DNA of 64,000 nucleotides from assembly GCF_032062135.1 (NCBI RefSeq), contig NC_092858.1:120705125-120769124 (forward strand). Direction: 5' to 3'. The notes under the pieces were generated by a model. It made no database searches, had not been told where the DNA came from, and saw nothing but the letters and a program-made list of their open reading frames with translations. Shown here one piece after another: positions 34,561 through 46,055 of the stretch. Origin of the DNA: Pyxicephalus adspersus. Its lineage: Eukaryota > Chordata > Amphibia > Anura > Pyxicephalidae. Every line of letters starts with the position of its first letter. Within the stretch, counting starts at the first letter, position 1. Position numbers and translations under genes: made by a program.

Positions 34561-36298
34561 TTAACCTCCCTGGCGGTCTAATTATGTCAGTATTTTTATG
34601 TCAAAAGCGGTACATTGTTTTGCATAGAAATTTGTTGTTTAATATTGTAGGCCTGTAATTCTTAGGAATAACTCCCGGGTATAATAAAGTTTGAAACACA
34701 AATCATAAAATTTTATTATAATATATAATTATAAATAATAATTGTAAAAAATAAAAAACTCAAATCAAAAACACTAAAATGTGTCCAAACAAGGGTGCAA
34801 TATTATTGATAAATTAGTAGACACTGCACATTGGTCTAGTGGATATTCTGGGTATGGTAAATTTTGAAACATGGGACTGTTTCATGACGTCCAGGTCTAT
34901 TCACAGCCATTGATGGTGTTGGTTGTGGCACAAAAGCCCTGATTTAGCAATGGCTCAATGAGTGAGAGAACAGAAGATGTTGCCTTCCATAGTTGCTGTA
35001 TTTTGGATTGAATTTTGTGTATAGGACTGAATTCCAAATGTAGCCAGTTGACGGATCGCACAGCATGTAGGATTTTATGCCAAATCGTGCTCTCTTTAAC
35101 GCAATGTATTGCACCCAGCTGAGCCTCACCTTGTAGGACATTAGGCTTTCATCTATGCTGATGTCTCTTTCTGGCACATAGGTTTGTTGGAAATTTTTTA
35201 TAATCATTTGAGATACTTCACAAGTGTTCTTGATATTTAGTGCAGGATGAGAAGTTTCATCAAATTCTTCCTTGTTTGTGAAGTGTAAATATTTCATGTT
35301 CAGGGTAAATCTGTACTCTGCCACGACTGTGCCAAAGAATGGAGTGGAAAGTATTTTGTTAGTAGACCAATATCACTTCTTCAGGGGTTTGTCCACCACT
35401 TCCTGAAGTATCACTAAGCCCAGAAATAGCCAAATGTCATCTTTGGTCGCTGGTTCCCACTTTCTGCCTCTTGCAAATCTCAAATGTGGAGCAGCTAATT
35501 GTTGTGCAGCAAACCTGTTTGTCTCAGCAACTATTCTTTCAAAAACCTCATTGTTCAGGAACAATTGTAGGTATGCCAAGGGATTGTCGCTTTCAGCATC
35601 CATTTTCACACCAGGTGCTCCAGTAAATGGAAATCTTGGGGGCACAGCCTGAGCCCTACCAAGGTCAATAGAGCACAAAGTTTCCACATCACTGACTTTA
35701 GGCTCAGATTCGTCGCTGTGTTCACTTTCGCTGTCTGCTGACAAGTTTCCCGGTGAATCACTATCGCTCGATTCCACAAGTGATTCTAAATTACTATTGA
35801 AGCTTTTTAGCTGTTTAAAAACAGCTTTTGCGCTGGCGAGACACCTTTTGGAAGCCATGGATGTGGTCAAGTTTCCAGTAAGAAGTCAGGGACGTTAAAG
35901 GTCAGAGACAAGTGTTCAAATGAGAAAATGTGAAAAAGGTCAGGAAAAGTTCAGGCAAAAGTCAGACCAAGGTCAGGGCCGGTATGCGACAAACAGTAAA
36001 TCAGGGCACTGGACAAAGCTGTTTGATGGACTAATAGATAAACTTTTGGAATTATTATTTGGAGTTATTTTGTTTTATAATCGTATCACTGTGGTCAGTG
36101 TGTTAAAAGCAGGTTACAATGTAGTCTGCTTTTAAATTTCACGCTTCACACATCACAACGATCAAGTCGAGGATGCGATGCAGAAGCCGGCTAGGGATCT
36201 CTGGGGGACACTGCTACTCTGAGTGTGGTCTGGGGTTCCTGCTTTTGGTACGTAAAATTCACCCCGAGTCACACTAGGGAATACTGCCAGGGGGTTAA
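34561..36298 (-). mobile_element. piggyBac element 1, TTAA to TTAA, internally deleted
   Basis: Flanked by TTAA at 34561-34564 and 36295-36298. Termini CCTCCCTGGCGGT (left) and, reading in, CCCCCTGGCAGTA (right), typical of vertebrate piggyBac. Carries the broken transposase at 35870-34944 on the minus strand, then a stretch with two deletions that brings the far C-terminal end (FKIYH-like piece near 34860) next to the middle of the gene. About 1.74 kb against about 2.5 kb or more for a full element. The 5' non-coding part (35880-36290) has repeated GGTCAG(G/A) phrases. Confidence 0.85.
34944..35870 (-). pseudogene. piggyBac transposase 1 (broken)
   Basis: DDE_Tnp_1_7-type transposase. The N-terminal acidic, Ser-rich region (35870-35650, SSDSDSPGN and similar) precedes the conserved FPFTGAPGVK, ETNRFAAQ and WLFLGLVILQEV blocks. 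An in-frame TGA at 35370-35372, where element 2 has a Trp codon, interrupts the frame; it resumes through PFFGTV, MKYLHFTN and ERDISIDESLM, which carries the first catalytic Asp (about 35168-35160), then KSYMLCDPSTGYIW. A small frame change near 34985 leads to the stop. The segments bearing the second and third catalytic Asp are deleted. Start: 35870, with a second in-frame Met at 35858. Confidence 0.9.
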
Positions 36299-37005
36299 AT
36301 TACATTTTAATATGTATACTGTTTGGTAGTATTCTGCAAAATTATTAATGTTATTAGGGACTCAGAAAAGCAAAACTTGGTATGTTAAAAGTAATGATAA
36401 ACTGCATCTTACACAAAGGTTACATACATTTTGCCCATAAATGTACGTCCTAATCTTGCGCTTTTAAATACATTGGATAGTGTTATATTAAAACATGTCA
36501 TGCAAGCGTGTGTGCACTCTGGGACCTGGAAGTGTGGGGATACAGAAAATGCCCCCCCTGACCCACATATCTATGTGGCCACTGATAAACACATTATAAT
36601 GCCATCTGGGTGTATGTAACAGGGCATTTAAACAATCATCCAGCCTCTGCCTCTTGCTGGATGCTCATACTTTCCTGTCTGACAGTTCCCATGCCTTTTA
36701 AACATTTTCTAAGTCACTAGTCTTCTTTCACCCTGATTACACGCCACAATTCTGCTTGCTCCCTGGTATTTCCCCTGTTGATGATGGACCTTACATTACT
36801 GACCTCCACTTGACCCAACTATGCTCCTGAGGACTACTTATGTCCCACCTGAGTCATGAATACCAGTTATCTCATCTCTTGCTTGACATGTCCACTATTC
36901 TGGCCCTGTTTGGCTGATATTTGATTGCCCTGGTGAAACCCGGACAGGCTAACCTTCTGGATGACTCTTCCCTCACTGAGGCTAAATTGATATTCTGACA
37001 AAATT
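36299..37005. other. No gene seen
   Basis: Short frame at 36431-36619 without a domain. Unassigned. Confidence 0.4.
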
Positions 37006-37009
37006 TACT

Positions 37010-37850
37010 TTACAATGAAGTACTTGGCAAAGTTGATTGAACCAGGATGGTCAGAGAACAGCCACAGGAGCTAACCTGCTTATTTGGTGCTGTGTTAAAT
37101 GAGGTGGAAAGTCTAAGTATTGGCCTCTCCAGAGCCTCTTTTCCTGAGGATGATGCAGTGAAGGCAGATACCAGATTGCCCCCACCTAAATACATACCCA
37201 AATGGGGACGACTACAAAGAACAGTGGACATATGAGTACACTTTCTTGTAATTTGCATGACCAAGGTCCAGATACCCAGAGCAGGGGCAGTACATATCTT
37301 TTGTAGTCCATTCTGTAAATGTCTTGAGCGACACCGATACGTCTGTATGGTGAGATTTGTTATCACACAATTGAGTGGTCAGGAGGATGAACTCCAGGAT
37401 TGACTTCTCATCCGATACTTCTGCTTCACAAGAGTACCACTCCCTACTGACTCCAACATGGTAAAGTTGTTTTCCCTCCTCAATACAATATCTGTAAAAT
37501 CAGGCGCTGTCATACAATACTCCATGTAGTTAGTCTGTGTAATAGGTGTCACAAAATGAACAAGTTGCTTTCCGCCGTACCAAAACAAATTGGGCTCTCC
37601 CTCCTGCCACCCTCCAATCAGCAATGTGGTTGCTGACAACAGGAACCATTTTGTCACTGAACCGGAGCAAATGAGCAAATCCACATAATCCCTGTTTTTG
37701 AAATGTGCTGAATCTGGTGGTAACACTTTGCTGAAAAACTACCCAGGTTTGCAAGATGTCTTGTTCATGGCCAGAATGGTTTGCACCCATGTCAGGAGAT
37801 CTATACTGCAGGGCATTCATCTGTGGCCTCCTCGAAATGATCTGTGACAT
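37010..37850 (-). other. Overlapping minus-strand frames of unknown origin
   Basis: Three frames of 106-118 codons (37850-37530, 37726-37379, 37366-37010) lie head to tail on the minus strand and overlap in different frames, as if one longer coding sequence had been frameshifted. Composition is more protein-like than in neighbouring DNA (mixed residues, few low-complexity runs), with segments such as DYVDLLICSG and NYMEYCMTAPDFTDI. I do not recognise a family. Candidates are a retroelement or processed-gene remnant; chance cannot be excluded. Confidence 0.3.
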
Positions 37851-37859
37851 TTCTAACAG

Positions 37860-39025
37860 CCAGCATTTAAATACCCAGAGCTATGCAGAAAAAATACATG
37901 TAAAATTATTAAACTGTTGAATTTGCAGCTTAGAACAAGGAGACATTTTGAATGCAATCTGAAATACCCCAAACCTCATACTGAGAAGAAAATTAAACAC
38001 TAATAGCAGTGAATTTCCCCATCAAAGCCAGAAAATAAGTTGCAAATGGTAGTTTCTTTGCATTTGCTGGTTCCTGTAAAATACTTAACAAAAAAAAGAA
38101 ATTGTATTTTGAATTTTGCATTTGCAAAATTTGCATTTAGAAAAATGAGTTGAAATGAGTTGTTGAGGGTTTGGTAAAAAATATATATTTCTCTTTTTAA
38201 CCTATTTTCTTTTAAAAACACAAAGAATTCTGGCAGCAAGGATACACAGAAGAAAGTCTTATTTGTCCTGAGAGAGAGAAAAAAAAATACTAAATATGCT
38301 TCAATAGATTATAGTCAAATAAATGCATCACAGAAATGTAAAAAGTAGTCTATAACCAGTCTATAACAAGGAGGGTTTGGTATGTCAATACTGAAATGTT
38401 TAAAATAACTGTACTGTATCTCATTTTTAACTATTTTTTATTTTTTTAAATGATTCAGTAATATATAAGGCCTGTGTTTTCAGTCCACCAATAAAGTCTA
38501 TCACTCAAATTTAAAATTTTTGTATCCTTCATTCTTTCCCACAATGAAGCAACATTCATGAAGCTTGCTAACAATACAAATTTTTGACATATGCATTTAT
38601 TGTTTAATTTCTTAAATATATGGGGTAAAAATCCTGTAAAAATATATTGTTTAACCAGTGAAGATTTTCAAGAAACAAATGAGATTGTATTTTAGTTGGT
38701 TTTGTTCACAAAATAGATATTATTCAACAAAAGAAATAATTTCATTTCAAAGAAATAATTTAAATCCTTTGCTAGCATTTGACTATGCAACAATCACAAC
38801 TTGCGGGTCTTCAGTTTCAATACATTCATTATACAACCTGCAACCTTCTATAGGCACAAGACCATAGGATGAATACCCTTATTCACCCTAACCTCTCATC
38901 AATTGGTACTCTACAATTTTATTAGTTTAAATGAATCCTACTGGTGTATCAACACTACTTTAAGAACTACTGCCCTGAATATATCACCCAGAACCGATCA
39001 ATATACCATCTATCACAAATTCTAT
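37860..39025. other. No gene seen
   Basis: Very AT-rich, no supported feature. Confidence 0.45.
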
Positions 39026-39078
39026 TAAGTCACATCCCCCTGTAGAAGCCTAATCTGGGAGAAACGCGTCAGGGACTT
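39026..39078 (+). ncRNA. Degenerate hammerhead-ribozyme-like motif
   Basis: CCCCTGTAGAAGCC ... GGGAGAAACGCGTCAGGG has the order of a hammerhead core: C-T-G-x-N-G-A at 39040-39046 (one mismatch, T for the conserved A), a weak stem II, GAAA at 39061-39064, a minimal two-base-pair stem III in AC-GC-GT, and cleavage-site C at 39070, with CCC/GGG closing stem I and AAGT/ACTT beyond. Such minimal motifs are known from Penelope-like retroelements. No flanking Penelope RT was seen. The mismatch predicts little or no activity. Confidence 0.35.
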
Positions 39079-39079
39079 G

Positions 39080-41373
39080 TATACAGAAAATGCGGTCTTA
39101 TTATATTATTACCTTTTCTCATTTTTCTTTGCTGTCTACTGTTCATGCTAGCAACAATTTGTCTAGTAAAACACTCCATTTCTGTGACTCAGAACAGAAA
39201 TAGGTGTAACTAACAGAACATGTTATGTTAACTTGCAATAATATTCTTACTTCTGTGTTTTCTGTACAACATAACTAGGCAAGACAATGTACTACATGTT
39301 CTAGGTTTGTGAACTAAGTATTTCTATGACCTTGTTATATATGAGATAAATATATAATAATTCATAGCTTGACTTAAAAACTCTTGAGCCTCAAAACCTC
39401 TTTCTTTGCTTTTTCCTTGCACTCCATGGTTTTCTTTTTTTGTAATTTGATATACTAAAGAGGAAGGCCCAACTGCATAGACCCCTTATCTTGGGGAGAA
39501 CAGGGAACATCCCCATCCCCATCACTCCCTCATTCCCCCTTTTTCCCCCTCCCTCCCGGTATTACCGGATATCTATATTAAAGAAATAATTTACCAATCT
39601 CATGTTTTAGGCCTATTATAGTAAGGGATCAAACTATTTACTTGTACTTTGCTCACAAATAGTTTGAAAACACATGTGGAAAGGGGGAAAAAATGAAAAG
39701 TTCAGTCTTATAAAAAATTGAAAATAAAAAATGTTGGAAAGGGTTTAGTCTTCAACGGAGTTGGATGAAAACAAACATGACCTAAATCTTTAATGCATAA
39801 AATACAGGAACGGAGAACAAAAACAAGATACAAACAGTAGCCAGACTTGACAGAGCTGCTGTCAATTTTAAAGCAGTAACAAATGCTAAATATGACATGG
39901 GCTTTGCTCCTTTTGTAGTGCCAAAAATGATTTTATTATTTTGTGGACTCTATACCGTTATTTCAGATAGATATTGTTTTCATTTATAAACTTGATCAAT
40001 AGTGCATTGGTAGGTTACCTATATGTAAATATTCTTTGAATGTTAAATCTGGTATGACTTACTTAAAAGGGATTATGGCACACTTTTTTTCCCCAAACCA
40101 CAGAGCAAATTTACATTTACTTGTATGCATGTAAATTAGCATATTAATGGCAATGCAGGTACCCAGTAGTGCTTGCTCATATGTTTAATTCATAGTGCAC
40201 CCATATTCTTACAATAATGCCCATTTCATTTTTCTATTGGCCCATTTATGTAATTGGTATCCTCACTTATAAGAGGTCAAAAGAAAACACATACAGAAAT
40301 GCGCTATTTAGAGAAAGAAACATGCAAGACTGCTTCTATGTAACTTTTTTGGCAAAAGAGTAATTTTATTTTTATGATTTATTTAAAGGTTTGGAGATTT
40401 AATTAAAAGAACCAAAAATGTTAATATTTTTCTGATATAAGATACAGATAAAGCATGCATGCCAATTGTTTAAAAGTTTTTGTTTTTAATTTGCTGTGGC
40501 CCCTTTTATTTCTCAATTTAAAACAAACCCTGCTTTAAAAAGACTGAAATTATGCAGTAAAAGGTTTTCTTCCAGTTGTAAAAGTTCTTGCATAGCTGCA
40601 AATGCTCTGTCCTAATGATCCTTTAACATGCTCTCTCTCCAACCCTTTATCATCGGTCTCTGGCTTATATAAGGAACAGGAAAGGGGAATGATAAAAATA
40701 TTTGCTTGTTAGTGTGCTGTCTGTCCTTTCACTGTACAATCATAGGCTGGCTAACTGTAAGTGTTGCTCATTTGCAAGACAATTTAGGTCTTCTATAGTG
40801 TAGACAAGGCCGTGATGTGTGATTAGGTGAAGTGAATTTTAGGACTGGAATATTACCAATCTTTTGGCACAGTCAAAAGCTCATATATGTAATTAATTTG
40901 TGTATATAGTTGTTTGTCTGGAGTTCAGTCCAACCATTATAAGAACTCGTATGTGCTTTGATAATAATGTCTCAGCTGGCAGGAAGAAGGGGTGATCTGT
41001 GCAAGACCTTTGATCTGTGCTGCTACTGGGTTGGTTTTGGTTGAAAGTAACACTAAAGAAAGGGGTTTGCTCACTAAGGAGTTATTAAATGAATATATCT
41101 TACCAAGCCTGAGATTACTAATAGACAATGTGGAAAAGAGAAAGGGACGGGCTTTTACTGGCACTAGATTTTTGTGAATTTTTAGTGTTTATTCATGTGT
41201 TTTTATAATAAGAAATGTAAACATCTGTAACATTAATTATTCCATATAGAAATTTTGTTGAACATGTGATTGCTGTATCATAAAATACATATTAAACATA
41301 TATGAATTACATGAGCATTTGAAATAAAACATACAAATAATGTTATAAATAAAAAACATTAAAGAGTTGTACT
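39080..41373. other. No gene seen
   Basis: AT-rich unassigned DNA. 40380-40620 is unusually free of repeats and might be conserved non-coding. The complementary frames at 40937-41177 show no domain. Confidence 0.4.
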
Positions 41374-41378
41374 CAATG

Positions 41379-41632
41379 CCCCTGATTCGTCAATAAAATC
41401 CCCGCTCGCTGGAAGCGCGAAAGTACGCGCGGCCAGCGATCGCGGTTTACCGCGGTCCGGACTCGAGTGTGCTCGTACACGCGCCTCCTCACTGCCAGCC
41501 AGATTCCTGCCTTAATAATAATGAGCAATAGGGGGCGCGAATCTTTCCAATTAAGGCGATTAGATTTCAGCTGCGCGATTAAGGAGGATCTGTTAAGCAG
41601 CGATCATCCGATTCTGCTTGATGAATCAGGGG
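41379..41632. mobile_element. MITE related to the CCTGATTTA family, GC-rich
   Basis: Termini CCCCTGATTCGTCAA and TTGATGAATCAGGGG, exact 5-bp duplication CAATG at 41374-41378 and 41633-41637. The 254-bp body is rich in CpG (a GCGCG... stretch at 41410-41470), sharply unlike the flanks. The terminus resembles that of the MITEs at 6552, 18471 and 59920, but the interior differs. Confidence 0.8.
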
Positions 41633-41639
41633 CAATGTC

Positions 41640-42260
41640 TCAATTCTTTTCAGACGCTATTCGCCCCAAAAAAAGGCTTTCTTAGGGAATAGAAAAACTT
41701 GAGTAGATACAAGTGTGGTTAGAAGAAAAGAAACCAAGGTGTAGAAGTGGGATTGTCAACAGTGACAATGTGAATATACCTGAGTAAAGATGGCACTGTA
41801 TTTAGGGTAATAACAATAAAGTTATTTGTTGGGTCCACTTGTTGCCATTTTTTGGGGGCGAAACGCGGCCGAAATTCATTGGGACAATATAATGCTTTGA
41901 GTACACTTTAATTTTTTTATATTTAACATTATTTGTATGGTTTATTAACACAAATAAACACTCAAAATTCCAGTGCTAATGCCAGTAAAAGCCTGTCTTC
42001 TCTTCACCACATTGTCTATTTGGTTGAAAGTACTAAAGTCTTGTTAAGGTAAACTCACCCAGATCACCAGATCATGCAATTTAAAGTGTATACATATTCC
42101 GAGCAAGAAGTAAAAACACACACACGCTGTAAAGAAGCATTTAAACCGGAAAGCGGATTATCCTGATAAGCTTTCTTGTTCCCTGTGTTTCCCTGTGTCA
42201 TTTAGAACAGTAGCGTACACCAAAGCTTGTTGTAACAGTATTTCCTTCTTTTTCCGGCTA
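41640..42260. other. No gene seen
   Basis: Contains GGGCGAAACGCGGCC near 41860, similar to the GAAACGCG element at 39061 but without a recognisable core around it. Otherwise unassigned. Confidence 0.4.
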
Positions 42261-43490
42261 GCCTGCAAAAAATGTGAAATAGTATGAGGTCGACAATGCC
42301 ACGAGACAATCAAACCAAAGTAATCTCACGAACCTCGCTAGTTTTATTTACTCATCATTTAATGCTGGTATGTACTTTTAATGAACCTGTATTTCCTTTA
42401 ATTAATTTTTTTTCTTTTCCTAAGTAGTCATCAAAAAACGCATCACGCTGAAAAGATCCTGTTTACCGGATAGGGTAAAAGTTGAATCAACCCTTTATGA
42501 AAGAACAACCCGCGAATCGAGTACACAACGAGGAACGCATAATAGTTTGATAAAAATGGCAAAATTAACAAGATCATTGGCTTTTGACGATGCAGCAAGT
42601 CCCTCTTGGTGAAGTCAAAATGCATTTCAAACAATATTTCGGATGTGCGACACATTCCTCTACACAACAAACCTACGTCAGAAAGCAACAACAATTCTTT
42701 AAAAAGATGAATTACGTTTTAAACACTGGAGAGGAATCACTTATCTTTTCCATGTACAAGTTTGACTGTGAGTAACCCTTTAGCAGCTGCAGTAACACAG
42801 ATGGAGAATAGTTCACCGACTTCTTCACGCTCTTTTGATTTAAACTTTGAGACGTAGACTGCTAAGCCGCAGTGCTCATAATGTGTTGAGCCAAATGGTT
42901 AGTTTAAATCATCACATGTTGCAAATTGTGAACTACTTATCCAACCTTACTTGGCGTTCCGTTGCTTTAGGATGCACCTATCCTGGCGCATCCATGGAAG
43001 CTGAAGTAACGTCTTTCAAAAATATGAAAGAGTACTAAAATGTCTTAAGGTTTTTGAAAAAAATATGGAGGGGACACAATGACTAGCGATGTTTGGGGGC
43101 GAGGCCATAAAAAAACGTCAAAAGCATCAGGCAACAGTCAGGTCTAAAAAAGTAAAACGAGCTATACCGATGTTACATAGTGTGATACTCACAAGATGCA
43201 CTAGGGATCAAAGACGGCTTCGCCGTAGCAGCAACGTTGATGCGACAGCAAATTCGTACAGGGTTATTCCTACACAGAACCTTTGAGAACCCAGGGCTGG
43301 ACAAATTTCTGAGCCCGACAACTTACCGTACCAGCATGCGCTTTCAGTCTGACGAAACATGCGAACGTGATCTGGTAACCACGCAGGTACACAATGCGCA
43401 ATTTAATAATGGCAAGGGTAGTCTTATACAGGACAACCCTATACCAGACAGCAACACCTTGTGAAATGAATGACGTGACTGTAGAAGTAG
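42261..43490 (+). other. CpG-rich block with several co-oriented short frames, unidentified
   Basis: About 1.2 kb with a clear excess of CpG compared with the CpG-poor DNA on both sides, but moderate overall GC. Frames on the plus strand follow one another: one from the ATG at 42284 to about 42426; one open without ATG from 42428 to 42610 (begins V-I-K-K-R-I-T-L-K-R); 42584-42775; 42847-43038; 43089-43286 (basic, Lys/Arg-rich); 43237-43464. Frames abut or overlap, as in a compact genome or a frameshifted gene. No family recognised. Possible explanations: recent insertion from a virus-like element such as a Polinton, an unknown transposon interior, or chance. Confidence 0.3.
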
Positions 43491-43499
43491 AACCTGTAT

Positions 43500-44785
43500 A
43501 TATCTTTTTAAAATACCTCCTAATGTCTGTTAATTTACAATTATCAAATGTGTCTATCATTTTTATCTCTATAACTATTCAATAAAAGATCAACTTTTGA
43601 TCATCTTTTTTGTAAAAGGATAAATGTTTGTTAATAAAAGCAAACTATAAAAATCTTCTTTACATTTAGCTTTTATCAGGAATAAAGGCAAGTTGTTTGA
43701 AATGTATTCTGGCCGTTAAGAGGTTAAGCTTCAGCATCTGGTAGGAAGGCTCAGGTATCAGGTTCTTTCCTGGACAATGGGCAGGGGGTATTTTTATTAC
43801 TTAAAAAAAAAACACAATGAACCAATATTAGATGACAGGTCGGTATTGTGGAACATTGTCATTATCCTTATAGCTTCATTTAAACTTTTGTGATTAAGAA
43901 AAGGTCTTCATAAGTGGAAATAGTAGTGGCTGACGTGGATTATCAAAAAGAAATTTTTAGCTTTAGCTTTAGCTTTACTAATAGAGCTCTACTTCTAAAA
44001 TCATGTCTGACTTTGTCCAATAACACTCTATAAATGCCTTTATCAAATAGGCATTTTGGACTTATAAAGGGCATATTCAACCTTATTGAGAACATGAAGT
44101 GGCTGGATATAGTCTGCCTGTCAGGGGACTTGGTACCGTTAAAAACTGGGAGTGGGCGGATTGATATGAGGTATAAATGCTTCACTACTAACATTGTTTT
44201 GCTTGGCTAAATAGTTCTCCAGTGGTTTTAAGGGAGAGTAGGCAAGTACACAATATCAAGGTGGATTGTGTATATTGTAACATTGCCTACAGTAAAATAT
44301 TATCTATGAAATGATGATAAATGTAAAAATACAAACAACAAAGATGCTGAAAAGGAACAATCTTAGGAAGAGGAGATCCAACAACTCTATCTCCACCTAA
44401 ATCACAAGGAAAGACAGCTAGATAAACCATAAATTAGGTGCATGCAGATGGAGTTCTTAAACCAAATGCAGCCATCTGACATAAACAAGCCTAGAACAAA
44501 ACCTCACAAGTCCATAAAATGTAAAAAGAACCTAGTCCATGACAAGGACTCCATCAGTAAGGAGATATGTGGATCACAAAAAGAATAAAGTAAAAAATAG
44601 TCAAATCCTAACACACCAGTTGAGAGCCACTCCCAAATCCCTGCAATGTCCTTGGTTTGACAAAAATTCATGAACCATGCTGATTTTGTCTCCAACATTT
44701 GTGTCATCACTTTTTTTAAACCCTGAAGACATTGCAAGGAAAACAATTCGGTTGAAATGTCCAGAATGTAATTTTCACAAATCCC
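43500..44785. other. No gene seen
   Basis: AT-rich. Short frames without recognisable domains. Confidence 0.45.
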
Positions 44786-44789
44786 TGAA

Positions 44790-45065
44790 GGTCCAGGGGA
44801 ACTGTGTCTCCTTCAATGCCACCCACCTTTCACTCCCCTGCTGCCAGCACCAGCTCTGCTAAGGCATCATCTCCTTAGCACACTTCCTGGTCCAGGTCAT
44901 GTGACTCCCAGTCAGATGCTCCACTACCACAGAGGACAAGAGTGTTTCGCTTTTTCCTGTTCCATTTGCCTGTTTCCTGACAATTCTTGTTTACTGCCCA
45001 CCCTGACCTTTGGCTTGTTTGATCCACTATCCTGCCTTGCAGCTACCGTGACAGTAATGCCAGTA
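44790..45065 (+). mobile_element. LTR-like fragment
   Basis: GC-richer C+T-rich text with 'tttcctgttccatttgcctgtttcctgac' and 'ccaccctgacctttgg' phrases like those of the blocks at 13.7 and 16.7 kb. No boundaries or genes. Low certainty. Confidence 0.3.
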
Positions 45066-45825
45066 ATGCAAGATGGACATGTCCACCTTTATAGACTAAT
45101 ATGGCAGCCATAGCTAACCAAGTTGATATTATTGCTGAAAAAGTTTAAGCCTCAATTTACACCAGTTCATAAAAGAGTAAATTTACTTTCATGTTGGCAT
45201 GAAAAGAGTAAAAAAGAAAAAAAGAAGCCAGAAGGGTCAGTATCTATTTATTGCGGCAACTTTGACTCAATCCCAATTGACCACACAATAAAGTTCTCTA
45301 GGTCAAAACCTTTATACCAGTCCTGTAATTGGGCCTATAATTGAGTCCCCTGAGAAGACTATATGTCACAAAGCCAGCAGAAAGTTCATTGAATTAGGCC
45401 TCAATAGCTAGATAGCTACTCCACTGACCCTGGATCCTGACCCAGAGAAATCAATTCAAAAAGCTAAAATCTATCAAAAAAGCACCAGCTCTCAGGCCAT
45501 ATTGTTGCACCCTGAATCTCCACCTTTGTCAGCACAAAAATCAAATGCCACCCAAGAAGCAACATGCTGTTCCTTTTTTTTTTAAAGAATTGCGTGGAGT
45601 GAAAGAAATCTATGAGAGCTGAGCATTGATGATGAGAAACATGTAGATTATGTCCACATCAGGTCTGAAAAACCTAAATAAGTTAAGGAATCAAGGAGTG
45701 CATAAAGGCAACAATAACTGCATAAGGTAATAATCTGAAACAACAACAGAATTAGATCATGTAAAACACATCAGTCATTTTGTAGAAAAAATGTCTAAGC
45801 TCAATATTGTTAACAAAGCTGGAGA
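45066..45825. other. No gene seen
   Basis: Upstream of piggyBac 2. A matching 5' terminus (TTAACCCCCTGGC-like) was not found, so that element is probably 5'-truncated. Confidence 0.4.
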
Positions 45826-46016
45826 CGTATCCAGTCATCCTGCAAGGAGTTGTGGGCAAACCTGTGCAGAAGTGGTACTGGTCCAATAATAAAATGATTG
45901 CCACTCCATTCGTTGGCACAGTCATGCCACAATACCACTTTTCCGTCATTATGAAGTACCTGCACTTCGCAAACAATGAAGAATTTGATAAGACTACCCA
46001 TCCTGCACCAAAACTG

Positions 46017-46055
46017 CCCCCCCTTGTAAGCCACTTTATGGCTTACAAGGGGGGG
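46017..46055. repeat. Perfect 17-bp hairpin at a deletion junction
   Basis: CCCCCCCTTGTAAGCCA, 5-base spacer CTTTA, then its exact reverse complement. The right arm is genuine transposase sequence (codons for M-A-Y-K-G-G); the left arm has no counterpart in transposase 1 and sits where about 30 residues are missing. Confidence 0.95.

Noticed and set aside
41396..41475. Possible CpG-island promoter
   Set aside because: The CpG density is confined to a MITE with target duplications; no gene starts here.
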